Source: Sedimentisphaerales bacterium
GTDB taxonomy: Bacteria > Planctomycetota > Phycisphaerae > Sedimentisphaerales > SM23-30
Reading direction: 5' to 3'
DNA: 5,100 nt
Assembly (NCBI GenBank): GCA_016932145.1
Contig: JAFGDI010000213.1
Location: 1 to 5,100, forward strand
Shown: positions 1 through 5,085 of the stretch, piece by piece
How the letters are laid out: each line of letters opens with the position of its first letter
How positions within the stretch are numbered: the first letter of the stretch is position 1
Notes under the pieces: model-generated
What the model was told of the DNA's origin: nothing
Seen by the model: the letters and a program-made list of their open reading frames with translations, nothing else
Databases searched by the model: none
Made by a program: the position numbers and the translations under genes

Positions 1-137
1 CCGCCATGGCCAAGGTGTTTGCGTATAAAACCTGCCGGCATAAACACATGCAAGCCGCCAGCTATCAGGCAGCCAAAAAGCAGCCAGGGTGAAAGGTCCA
101 GTATTATGTCCCATAAATTGTATATAAAATCATTCAT
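1..137 (-). CDS. Permease, SO_0444/DUF318 (YraQ-like) family, N-terminal fragment
   Basis: Only the first 45 codons are present; the gene runs off the left edge. Read on the minus strand from ATG at 137-135, the protein starts MNDFIYNLWDIILDLSPW and continues through a hydrophobic stretch (LLFGCLIAGGLHVF, residues about 19-32) to MPAGFIRKHLGHGG. The pattern 'LSPWLLFG..IAG.LHV..P..FI.KHLG' is what I recognise as the start of the DUF318/PF03773 permeases, which include the SO_0444 putative copper/zinc efflux group. These are multi-span inner-membrane proteins; the present piece covers the first membrane helix and a cytoplasmic RKHLG turn. The start is supported by an AGGAG ribosome-binding site at 150-146 (minus), eight bases upstream of the ATG. 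The gene is divergent from cmoB. Family membership is recognition from a short piece; metal specificity cannot be judged here. Confidence 0.8.
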   Translation of the reverse strand, partial: MNDFIYNLWDIILDLSPWLLFGCLIAGGLHVFMPAGFIRKHLGHG

Positions 138-157
138 ATATATTACTCCTGTTCAAG

Positions 158-188
158 ATTATAGCAGTAAAAAGGAGGTCGTGCCCAA
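158..188 (-). promoter_or_regulatory. Candidate promoter of the permease gene (extended -10)
   Basis: On the minus strand TGCTATAAT lies at 166-158: a perfect TATAAT hexamer preceded by the TGn extension. No good -35 is present; the best is TTGGGC at 188-183 with a long 19-bp spacer. A start near position 151 would leave only about 14 nt of leader, with the AGGAG at its very 5' end. The -10 is convincing by sequence, the rest is inference. Confidence 0.45.
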
Positions 189-324
189 CGAAAACTATAT
201 TTTTTTCTGCTAACATTTTGTTCTGTATTTGGCTTAACTTTGCTTATCGGTACAAATATGTCAGTTCTGGCTTACAGGTGATCTAATGTTTTGTCAGGGG
301 GCAAATACTCCTGCTTTATTGCTT

Positions 325-353
325 TTGACAGCGAAATAATCTGTTGTTACAAT
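325..353 (+). promoter_or_regulatory. Sigma-70 promoter of cmoB, giving a leaderless transcript
   Basis: A perfect -35 TTGACA (325-330) is followed after exactly 17 bp by TACAAT (348-353), which matches TATAAT at five of six positions. The -10 also carries the TGn extension (TGT at 345-347). This is the best promoter in the window. Transcription should begin about 5-9 bp past the -10; the purine at the far end of that range is A362, the first base of the cmoB ATG. The -10 also sits in an imperfect dyad of form GTTnTTnnAAnAAC (343-356), which could be an operator, though that is speculative. Confidence 0.8.
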
Positions 354-361
354 AACTGTTT

Positions 362-1336
362 ATGAAACTTGACTTTAGCGATTTTTATACGACATTGACG
401 GCTCTGGGTAAAGGTTCGCTGGCATTATCATTAGATAGTCTGGTAGCTGACACGCTGGCAAAAGTGGTGCATGGTGATTATGTCCGCTGGCAGAATGCCC
501 TGGATTCAATGCCTGATTTAAGGCCCTCGTTTATCAAGCTCGACGGTTCGGCGATTGTTGTTGGAACCCCGGCGAATATCAGGCCGGCCCAGAAAGAAGA
601 GCTTACCGCTCTGCTCAAGGTTATGCACCCCTGGCGAAAAGGGCCATTTGAGATATTTGGCATAAAGATCGATACTGAGTGGCGCAGCGACTGGAAATGG
701 GATCGTCTCAGGTCGCATATTTCCAGTTTGTCCGGCAGGACAGTTCTCGATGTCGGCTGTGGCAGTGGTTATCATTGTCTGCGTATGTTGGGAGATGGAG
801 CCCAGGTGGTATTGGGTATTGAGCCGACTTTGGTATATGTTATGCAATATCAAGCGGTTAACAAATATATCAAGACCGATAAGGCAACGGTTTTGCCTCT
901 TACTTTAGAGCAGATGGCCGGTTTAAGTGCAAGTTTCGATACGATATTTTCGATGGGGGTGTTATATCATCGTCGAGAGCCATTAGAGCATATACGCACT
1001 TTATACGATCTTACTCGTACAGGTGGTGAGCTTGTCCTTGAAACTCTGGTTGTGGAAGGGCAAGGCAACGAGTTGCTCATTCCGGAAGGGCGTTATGCCC
1101 GTATGCGTAATGTCTGGTCATTGCCAGATGTGGGTTTATTAGAGCGGTGGCTGGCTGAAGTTGGTTTTACAGGTATTCGCTGTGTCGATATATCTCGTAC
1201 CTCATTGCAAGAGCAGCGGGCTACGGAGTGGATGACCTTTGAGTCTTTGGATAAATGCCTTGACCCGCTGGACCAGAATAAGACGATAGAGGGCCTGCCA
1301 GCTCCGACGCGTGCTATTCTGATCGCAAAAAAATAA
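362..1336 (+). CDS. cmoB: tRNA U34 carboxymethyltransferase CmoB
   Basis: CmoB transfers the carboxymethyl group of carboxy-S-adenosyl-methionine (Cx-SAM, made by CmoA) to 5-hydroxyuridine at the wobble position 34 of tRNA, giving cmo5U, which widens codon reading. The 324-residue length is that of the family (E. coli 323). An N-terminal helical region is followed by the signature WRKGPF...IDTEWRSDWKWDR (residues 91-115), the Rossmann methyltransferase motif LDVGCGSGYH (129-138), FSMGVLYHRR (196-205), LVLETLV (224-230) and the C-terminal EWMTFESL and PAP.R segments. Residues matching the Cx-SAM contacts I recall from E. coli CmoB (K91, W105, K110, G130, M196, Y200, R315) are all present at a constant +2 offset: K93, W107, K112, G132, M198, Y202 and R317. 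The ATG at 362 fits the family N-terminus (MKLDFSDFY against MIDFGNFY), yet it has no Shine-Dalgarno and lies eight bases after the promoter -10. No cmoA lies nearby. Confidence 0.97.
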   Translation: MKLDFSDFYTTLTALGKGSLALSLDSLVADTLAKVVHGDYVRWQNALDSMPDLRPSFIKLDGSAIVVGTPANIRPAQKEELTALLKVMHPWRKGPFEIFGIKIDTEWRSDWKWDRLRSHISSLSGRTVLDVGCGSGYHCLRMLGDGAQVVLGIEPTLVYVMQYQAVNKYIKTDKATVLPLTLEQMAGLSASFDTIFSMGVLYHRREPLEHIRTLYDLTRTGGELVLETLVVEGQGNELLIPEGRYARMRNVWSLPDVGLLERWLAEVGFTGIRCVDISRTSLQEQRATEWMTFESLDKCLDPLDQNKTIEGLPAPTRAILIAKK

Positions 1337-1349
1337 AAAATAATGACGG

Positions 1350-1436
1350 ATTTCTTGCTCGAATGAAAACTGTTTTGATATAATGAAATAGTATTACTGT
1401 TTGCAGTTGTGAAATAGTAAGATTTGAGCAAGAAGT
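1350..1436. repeat. Long-armed inverted repeat with internal direct repeats, after cmoB
   Basis: The arms TTCTTGCTC (1352-1360) and GAGCAAGAA (1426-1434) are perfectly complementary, and the match continues inward to 1364/1422 with one G-U pair, giving a stem of 13 bp around a 57-nt interior. The interior holds two copies of TGAAATAGTA (1384-1393 and 1410-1419, 26 bp apart) with a small dyad ACTG-TTTG-CAGT (1396-1407) between them. No U-tract follows the right arm, so it is not a normal intrinsic terminator. It could be an operator arrangement, an mRNA processing or stability structure, or the remains of a small inverted-repeat element. Confidence 0.6.
1355..1384 (+). promoter_or_regulatory. 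Candidate sigma-70 promoter of the Clp-N gene
   Basis: TGATATAAT at 1376-1384 is a perfect TATAAT with the TGn extension. A weak -35 TTGCTC (1355-1360, three of six matches) lies 18 bp upstream. A start near 1391 would give a leader of about 105 nt that contains the folding region directly before the gene. The -35 lies in the left arm of the 1350-1436 inverted repeat, and the first TGAAATAGTA copy overlaps the last base of the -10 and the start region. Confidence 0.5.
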
Positions 1437-1443
1437 ATGTCAG

Positions 1444-1488
1444 ACAGGTGTAGCCTGCTTTTGGTTTGCACCTGTTATAATGTAGGTG
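1444..1488 (+). promoter_or_regulatory. Possible translational switch: hairpin competing with a Shine-Dalgarno-masking hairpin
   Basis: ACAGGTG (1444-1450) can pair perfectly with CACCTGT (1469-1475). The CACCT at 1469-1473 can alternatively pair with AGGTG (1484-1488), the ribosome-binding site of the following gene, extended by two G-U pairs and closing a six-base loop. The two pairings exclude each other, so the upstream arm would free the ribosome-binding site and its loss would hide it. Complementarity is seen; regulation is inference. It matches no riboswitch family I know. Confidence 0.35.
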
Positions 1489-1489
1489 A
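1484..1489 (+). promoter_or_regulatory. Ribosome-binding site deciding the Clp-N gene start
   Basis: AGGTGA at 1484-1489 lies six bases before ATG 1496 and nine before ATG 1499. It directly abuts the in-frame GTG at 1490, leaving no spacing, so GTG 1490 is unlikely to be the start. Confidence 0.7.
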
Positions 1490-1495
1490 GTGATC

Positions 1496-2035
1496 ATGAT
1501 GAAATTATCAATAGCATCAGCACTGGTCAGGCGTTATGCCATGGAACTTACCCGGTCGTATCACGGTAATGTAGCTAACCCGCGTCATTTTCTGGCGGCG
1601 ATACTCTGGTTTTCGGTATTTATGGACCGCACAGATATAGCTCGCCTGGTGAGATGTTCCCCGGAGTTGAGTAGCGATATAGAATTTGAGTTATGTCAGA
1701 TACCAGAGCTTCTGCTGGCTAATAAGGTGGATATCGATGCTGTAAACTCGTTTCTGTCCAAAGATCTAAAAGAGGATTATTGCCTTATAGAAGGGCGTGA
1801 GACAGTGGCAATTAGTATTTCAGCCAAGAAAATGCTCGATACTGCGGCTCATCAGGCATTTACCTTTGGTTATGATCGCATATATGTACCGCATTTGTTT
1901 TATGGTGCTATAAGTCAGTCTGGCCCCAAACTGCTGGAATTAGTGGAATCAATAGTACAAGAGAGTCCGGCTTTAATGGACGCACTCTTTGATTGTATGG
2001 CTGCCGGAGGTAATACCGGTGTAGGCAGTGTATAG
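1496..2035 (+). CDS. Stand-alone Clp N-terminal (Clp-repeat) domain protein without ATPase
   Basis: The product (179 aa from ATG 1496; ATG 1499 is a close alternative) resembles the double Clp repeat at the N-terminus of ClpA/ClpB/ClpC, which docks adaptors and substrates. Repeat 1, residues about 9-37, has the helix ALVRRYAMELTRSYHG followed by NPRHFLAAIL, matching the family's 'A...A......I...HLL.ALL'. Repeat 2, residues about 110-139, has AKKMLDTAAHQAFTFG followed by DRIYVPHLFYGAI. The two copies are about 101 residues apart, against roughly 78 in ClpA and ClpB, so the linker (about 50-100, acidic and leucine-rich) seems enlarged. No Walker A or B, arginine finger or ClpP-binding loop follows: the frame stops soon after repeat 2 with a short Gly-rich tail. 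There is no signal peptide or membrane segment, so it is cytoplasmic. A role as adaptor, decoy or regulator of a Clp protease or disaggregase is inference. It has its own candidate promoter and terminator. Confidence 0.75.
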   Translation: MMKLSIASALVRRYAMELTRSYHGNVANPRHFLAAILWFSVFMDRTDIARLVRCSPELSSDIEFELCQIPELLLANKVDIDAVNSFLSKDLKEDYCLIEGRETVAISISAKKMLDTAAHQAFTFGYDRIYVPHLFYGAISQSGPKLLELVESIVQESPALMDALFDCMAAGGNTGVGSV

Positions 2036-2066
2036 GTTTATAAGTCTTATAATTTTGATAAGCGTT

Positions 2067-2120
2067 ACACAGTCGGTCAGGTTAATTGATAATATTTAAT
2101 CTGACCGACTGTGTTTTTTT
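2067..2120 (+). terminator. Strong intrinsic terminator after the Clp-N gene
   Basis: ACACAGTCGGTCAG (2067-2080) and CTGACCGACTGTGT (2101-2114) form a perfect 14-bp stem, extended inward by one G-U and four A-U pairs to about 19 bp. A run of seven T (2114-2120) follows. It ends transcription 32 bp past the Clp-N stop codon and separates that gene from the chemoreceptor. There is no matching A-tract on the left, so it acts mainly on the plus strand. Confidence 0.95.
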
Positions 2121-2246
2121 GACAATTATGTATAATCATATTGCTGCTTTAGTGCTTTTTACCCTTTCTTGCCTTTCATTTTAGTCTGAGCTGCTATATC
2201 TGTGGCAGTTTGCGATATTTGCATGTCAGTCTTTATGTTTCCAGAT

Positions 2247-2273
2247 TAACTTCGTGCCTGTTAATGCCGATAA
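2247..2273 (+). promoter_or_regulatory. FliA (sigma-28) type flagellar promoter of the chemoreceptor gene
   Basis: GCCGATAA at 2266-2273 is a perfect eight-of-eight match to the sigma-28 -10 box. TAAC (2247-2250) matches the TAAA -35 core at three of four bases, at the consensus 15-bp spacing. The rest of the extended -35 (GTTT) is poorly matched. Transcription would start near 2280, leaving a leader of about 58 nt before ATG 2338. This fits chemoreceptors being late flagellar-regulon genes. The rest of the 2036-2337 gap holds only the terminator and AT-rich sequence with no recognisable gene. Confidence 0.7.
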
Positions 2274-2325
2274 TAACCAGCGTGAGGCGTTTAAAATATT
2301 GAATGCCTGTTGCAGACAGATGAAG

Positions 2326-2331
2326 TTGGAG
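2326..2331 (+). promoter_or_regulatory. Ribosome-binding site deciding the chemoreceptor start
   Basis: TTGGAG at 2326-2331 lies six bases before ATG 2338. The longer reading from GTG 2254 has no purine-rich site in front and would begin inside the sigma-28 promoter. ATG 2350 is the other candidate but is 18 bases from the GGAG. Confidence 0.65.
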
Positions 2332-2337
2332 ATGGAA

Positions 2338-4869
2338 ATGTTCAATAAAATGAGACTGAGTTATAAAATTATGTCCGGGTTCGTTTTAGTGCTTTTGGTC
2401 ACTGCGTTGGTTGGTTATGTGGGCATAAACGGTTTTAATAAGACCAGAAAAGCAGTTGTGGTTTCCGATCAGATTGGCGGCCTGGTTGATATTATTGGGC
2501 AATGTCGCTATGCAGAGCTGGATTATCGTGCTGAGAGTAAGCCGGAAAATCTCAAGAGAGTAAAAGAGCTGCTCGAAGAAGTTACAGGACAGTTAGCAAA
2601 GGTTTCTTTGAGTTGGAATTCAACTGGCAGTAGTGAGTTGGCAAATGTTGTCAGTAGTATAGAGCAATATTCAACTGGGTTTGACCGGTGGGTATTGTTG
2701 CATAGCGAACAACTGAAGTCAGAAGAAAAGATGGAAGCAGAAGCTCAGGAATTTATGATTGCCTGTCAGAATATAAAGGGTATTTTAACTGATAAAATGG
2801 AATTGGTTCGCAGCGAGTCGGCCAGTCATATAGCCGCAGTAACGGCTAATGCTGATTCCTCTGTCTGTATCGAAAACGCCGTTAAAGATAGCCGGCTTAG
2901 CATGTATGATTATATGGTCAATAAAAACACCGATACTATCAAGACCGTTAATGATAATGGCGTGAAGGTATTGGCCAGTCTAAAAGAGTTATACAATGAG
3001 ATGGCAAGTGAGCAGGGTCGTCAGGGTATTGATGCTGCGATCTCTGCTGCAAGCATTTATTTTGCCGCTATTGAAGAATGGGTTGCATTAGATAATGAGA
3101 TGCTCAGTCAGAATGAGATAGTGCAGCAGACTGCGGCCAGGTTTTCCCATGAAATCGTGCAAATGAGAAATGAGCAAACTGCAATGCTTACTGATCTGTC
3201 TCAAGAGGGTTCGGAGCCAAATATTATTGAGATAACATGCGGGCTTGACCAAATAGCAGATTTTCGCGAACTGTTTCGCAGTTGTCAGAAAAGTATGGAT
3301 AATTATTTTATGTCTGGCGATATTGGGCAAAAGGAAATATTTTATGAAACGATAGCCAGTATTAAAACCAAGGCAGAGTTATTGCACAAGACATTGCAAG
3401 GTGAGGAGAGTCTGGCAATATTATCAGATCATATTACCAGAATGGATGAGTTTGAAAAGCAATTCAGTCTCTGGGCAGATATAAAGTATTTACAGCAGGT
3501 TACAGACCGTGAACTTGTGCAGGCTAATTCTGTTTTAAGTAAGGAATGTCAGCATTTGCGTGAGTCGCAGGAGATGGTCGCTCAACAGGTAAGAGAGCAG
3601 GCAAATGCAGTTATCCAGGTAAGTATGACTTTGGTGCGATATGCAGAAGAACTGTTAACGCTGGCGGGTGATTGCCGGATAAATGAAAGAGACTTCGTAT
3701 TGAGCGATAAACAATCAGCTCGGGAACAGGTTGGTAATGATCTTATTAAAATGGCAGATACCTGCAATTTACTGCTTAGTGAGATTAAGCAGGAAGATGA
3801 AATAGCTGTTGTTAACAACGCTCTTGTTGCAATGCAGGGTTATACTGATGCTTTCGCGGGTATAGTAAAAGTTAAAGAGGACAAGCAGCAGGCCCAGGCA
3901 TTAATGCAGCAGAACTCGCAAGCTGTCTCTCAGGCATGTGTAAGTCTCAGTGATATGCAGAAAAGCTCAATGAATGCAGATATGAATAAAGCAGGTATGG
4001 TTATTGTTGTCGGTACGCTGGCGGCTATAGTTATTGGTCTGGCGTTGGCATTTGTCATTACCCGAAGCATAACAGTACCGGTTAAGAAAATTATTCACAG
4101 CCTGAATGCTGGTGCCAGTGAACTGGCATCGGCCGCAGAGCAACTACATGGAGCTTCGCAGGTATTAGCTGATGGCGCCGCCCAACAGGCCGCTGGTCTG
4201 CAAGAGTCGAGCAGTTCGCTGGAAGAGGTATCTTCTATGACAGGTAAGACAGCATTTAATGCCAGTCAGGCCAAAGAGCTCTCACAGCAATCGCGAACAA
4301 TGGCTGAGGTTGGCTTTGGTGCTATGGAACGAATGAGAGGGGCTATTGGTGATATTCAGAAATCTGCTGATCAGACTGCCAGAATTATTGATACTATTGA
4401 TGCTATTGCATTTCAGACTAATTTATTGGCACTTAATGCCGCGGTAGAAGCTGCGCGGGCCGGTGAAGCCGGCAAGGGCTTCGCCGTAGTAGCTGAAGAA
4501 GTTCGCAATCTGGCTATGCGTAGTGCCGAAGCAGCCAGAAGCACATCGCAACTTATCGAAGAGTCAGTGCATAACTCGGAAAAGGGGGTGTCGATCGCCC
4601 ATGAAGTAGCAGATGCTCTCGATAAAATAGTCAGCAGTGTAGGTGAAACTTCTGACTGTGTAGCCGAAATTGCTCTTGCCGGTGCAGAGCAGGCAAAGGG
4701 TGTTTCACTGGTTAGTCAGACAATGACCGAGATCGATCATATTACCCAGCAAAATGCCGCCAATGCTCAGGAGTCAGCACATGCCTCAGAACGACTCACC
4801 TCGCAAGCCAGTCAGATGACACTGGCTGTTGATGAGCTGAGATTATTGGTTGAGGGTGCAGATAGTTAA
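2338..4869 (+). CDS. Methyl-accepting chemotaxis protein with a double HBM-like sensor region
   Basis: Inner-membrane chemoreceptor that passes ligand signals to CheA/CheW to bias flagellar rotation. From ATG 2338 it has 843 residues, long for the family. Order: short cytoplasmic N-terminus; TM1 about 12-31 (IMSGFVLVLLVTALVGYVGI); an all-helical periplasmic region about 32-552; TM2 about 553-575; a single HAMP-like helix (RSITVPVKKIIHSLNAG, about 576-592); then the methyl-accepting signalling domain to the end. Methylation-type Gln/Glu-Ser stretches include AAGLQESSSSLEE (618-630). The hairpin tip IAFQTNLLALNAAVEAARAGE (690-710) is near-invariant in the family and binds CheA/CheW. The periplasmic region repeats one pattern four times, at about 130-residue intervals, and resembles two tandem helical bimodular (HBM) domains as in Pseudomonas McpS; ligand unknown. 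The second HAMP helix is missing, and there is no C-terminal CheR/CheB-tethering pentapeptide (it ends LLVEGADS). It is monocistronic between a terminator and an unrelated gene, and probably sigma-28 driven. An in-frame GTG at 2254 would add 28 residues but is unlikely. Confidence 0.93.
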   Translation: MFNKMRLSYKIMSGFVLVLLVTALVGYVGINGFNKTRKAVVVSDQIGGLVDIIGQCRYAELDYRAESKPENLKRVKELLEEVTGQLAKVSLSWNSTGSSELANVVSSIEQYSTGFDRWVLLHSEQLKSEEKMEAEAQEFMIACQNIKGILTDKMELVRSESASHIAAVTANADSSVCIENAVKDSRLSMYDYMVNKNTDTIKTVNDNGVKVLASLKELYNEMASEQGRQGIDAAISAASIYFAAIEEWVALDNEMLSQNEIVQQTAARFSHEIVQMRNEQTAMLTDLSQEGSEPNIIEITCGLDQIADFRELFRSCQKSMDNYFMSGDIGQKEIFYETIASIKTKAELLHKTLQGEESLAILSDHITRMDEFEKQFSLWADIKYLQQVTDRELVQANSVLSKECQHLRESQEMVAQQVREQANAVIQVSMTLVRYAEELLTLAGDCRINERDFVLSDKQSAREQVGNDLIKMADTCNLLLSEIKQEDEIAVVNNALVAMQGYTDAFAGIVKVKEDKQQAQALMQQNSQAVSQACVSLSDMQKSSMNADMNKAGMVIVVGTLAAIVIGLALAFVITRSITVPVKKIIHSLNAGASELASAAEQLHGASQVLADGAAQQAAGLQESSSSLEEVSSMTGKTAFNASQAKELSQQSRTMAEVGFGAMERMRGAIGDIQKSADQTARIIDTIDAIAFQTNLLALNAAVEAARAGEAGKGFAVVAEEVRNLAMRSAEAARSTSQLIEESVHNSEKGVSIAHEVADALDKIVSSVGETSDCVAEIALAGAEQAKGVSLVSQTMTEIDHITQQNAANAQESAHASERLTSQASQMTLAVDELRLLVEGADS
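2461..3993 (+). repeat. Four-fold internal protein repeat in the chemoreceptor sensor region
   Basis: Approximate units: 2461-2850, 2851-3243, 3244-3633 and 3634-3993. Motif A, [CS]-[RQ]-x-x-[EM]-x-[DN]-[YF], occurs as CRYAELDY, SRLSMYDY, CQKSMDNY and CRINERDF, starting at residues 56, 185, 316 and 446 (numbered from ATG 2338). Motif B, [YF]-x3-[FI]-x2-[WI], occurs as YSTGFDRW, YFAAIEEW, FEKQFSLW and YTDAFAGI, starting at 111, 241, 372 and 502. Both motifs recur every 129-131 residues. The DNA copies have diverged, so this is an old duplication. Unit boundaries are my estimate. Confidence 0.75.
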
Positions 4870-5085
4870 GAGGGAATAAGGAGTAAGTGACATAAAAAAT
4901 GGTATCGGCCTTGAGATAATTTAAGACACTGACCTCTTATATTTGCTCTGAAATTAGTAACCGTTCACACAGTTACAGTAATAAGTAACAGGTAACAGGT
5001 AACAAGTTAAGGTTGTGCAGTCCTGTGGTAGGTTGTCACTATATAAGGTTAATATAGGCAATCAAATAAATACAGGAGTGAAGCG
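4870..5085. other. Intergenic region after the chemoreceptor; no gene seen
   Basis: No convincing coding frame or intrinsic terminator is visible. TAAGAGG (4867-4873) and CCTCTTA (4933-4939) are complementary but 59 bases apart and without a proper T-run. An AAGGAG at 4878-4883 leads only to frames of two to six codons. The right half holds the heptamer array and the leader of the gene starting at 5086. TTGTCA (5033-5038) and several TATA-like strings are present, but none pair at normal promoter spacing. Confidence 0.6.
4978..5012. repeat. Heptanucleotide tandem repeat (GTAACAG)
   Basis: Consecutive seven-base units GTAATAA, GTAACAG, GTAACAG, GTAACAA and GTTAAGG run from 4978 to 5012, the middle three (4985-5005) almost identical. 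Another GTAAC at 4957 is in the same seven-base phase, and an inverted copy, GTTAC, lies at 4972-4976. The array sits about 75 bp before the next start codon, so it could be a multi-site regulator target or a simple slippage repeat. Confidence 0.7.

Noticed and set aside
19..213. Plus-strand open frame of 64 codons at the left end
   Set aside because: It overlaps the permease start on the other strand, has no recognisable protein character and crosses the divergent promoter region.
171..213. Perfect AAAGGAGGT followed by GTG at 181 and a ten-codon frame
   Set aside because: The spacing to GTG is only about two bases and the frame ends quickly. It may be a chance match in the divergent intergenic region.
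242..251. Minus-strand ACCGATAA, and GCCGATAC at 4902-4909 (minus), near-matches to the sigma-28 -10 box
   Set aside because: Each has one mismatch, and neither has a TAAA-like -35 at the 15-bp spacing or a gene at a sensible distance.
1473..1481. TGTTATAAT, a perfect extended -10 just before the Clp-N gene
   Set aside because: Transcription from it would begin near 1488 and cut off the ribosome-binding site at 1484-1489. No -35 is present at 16-18 bp. The promoter at 1355-1384 fits better.
1093..1497. Minus-strand open frame of 134 codons
   Set aside because: It is mostly antisense to the well-supported cmoB gene and has no domain pattern. The same applies to the minus-strand frames within 478-853 and 3088-3818.
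2119..2136. TTGACA followed by TATAAT between the terminator and the chemoreceptor
   Set aside because: Both hexamers are perfect, but the spacer is only 6 bp, far from the 16-18 bp sigma-70 needs, and neither finds a good partner at normal distance. TTGACA is partly made of the terminator T-tract.
2203..2222. TGGCAG...TTTGC resembling a sigma-54 promoter
   Set aside because: The GG and GC elements are 6 or 15 bases apart, not the required 10.
2254..2337. N-terminal extension of the chemoreceptor from GTG 2254
   Set aside because: It has no ribosome-binding site, its first codons overlap the sigma-28 promoter, and the extra 28 residues precede the normal short cytoplasmic tail before TM1.
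4867..4939. TAAGAGG/CCTCTTA as a terminator for the chemoreceptor gene
   Set aside because: There are only seven base pairs across a 59-base loop, and the right arm is not followed by a run of T.
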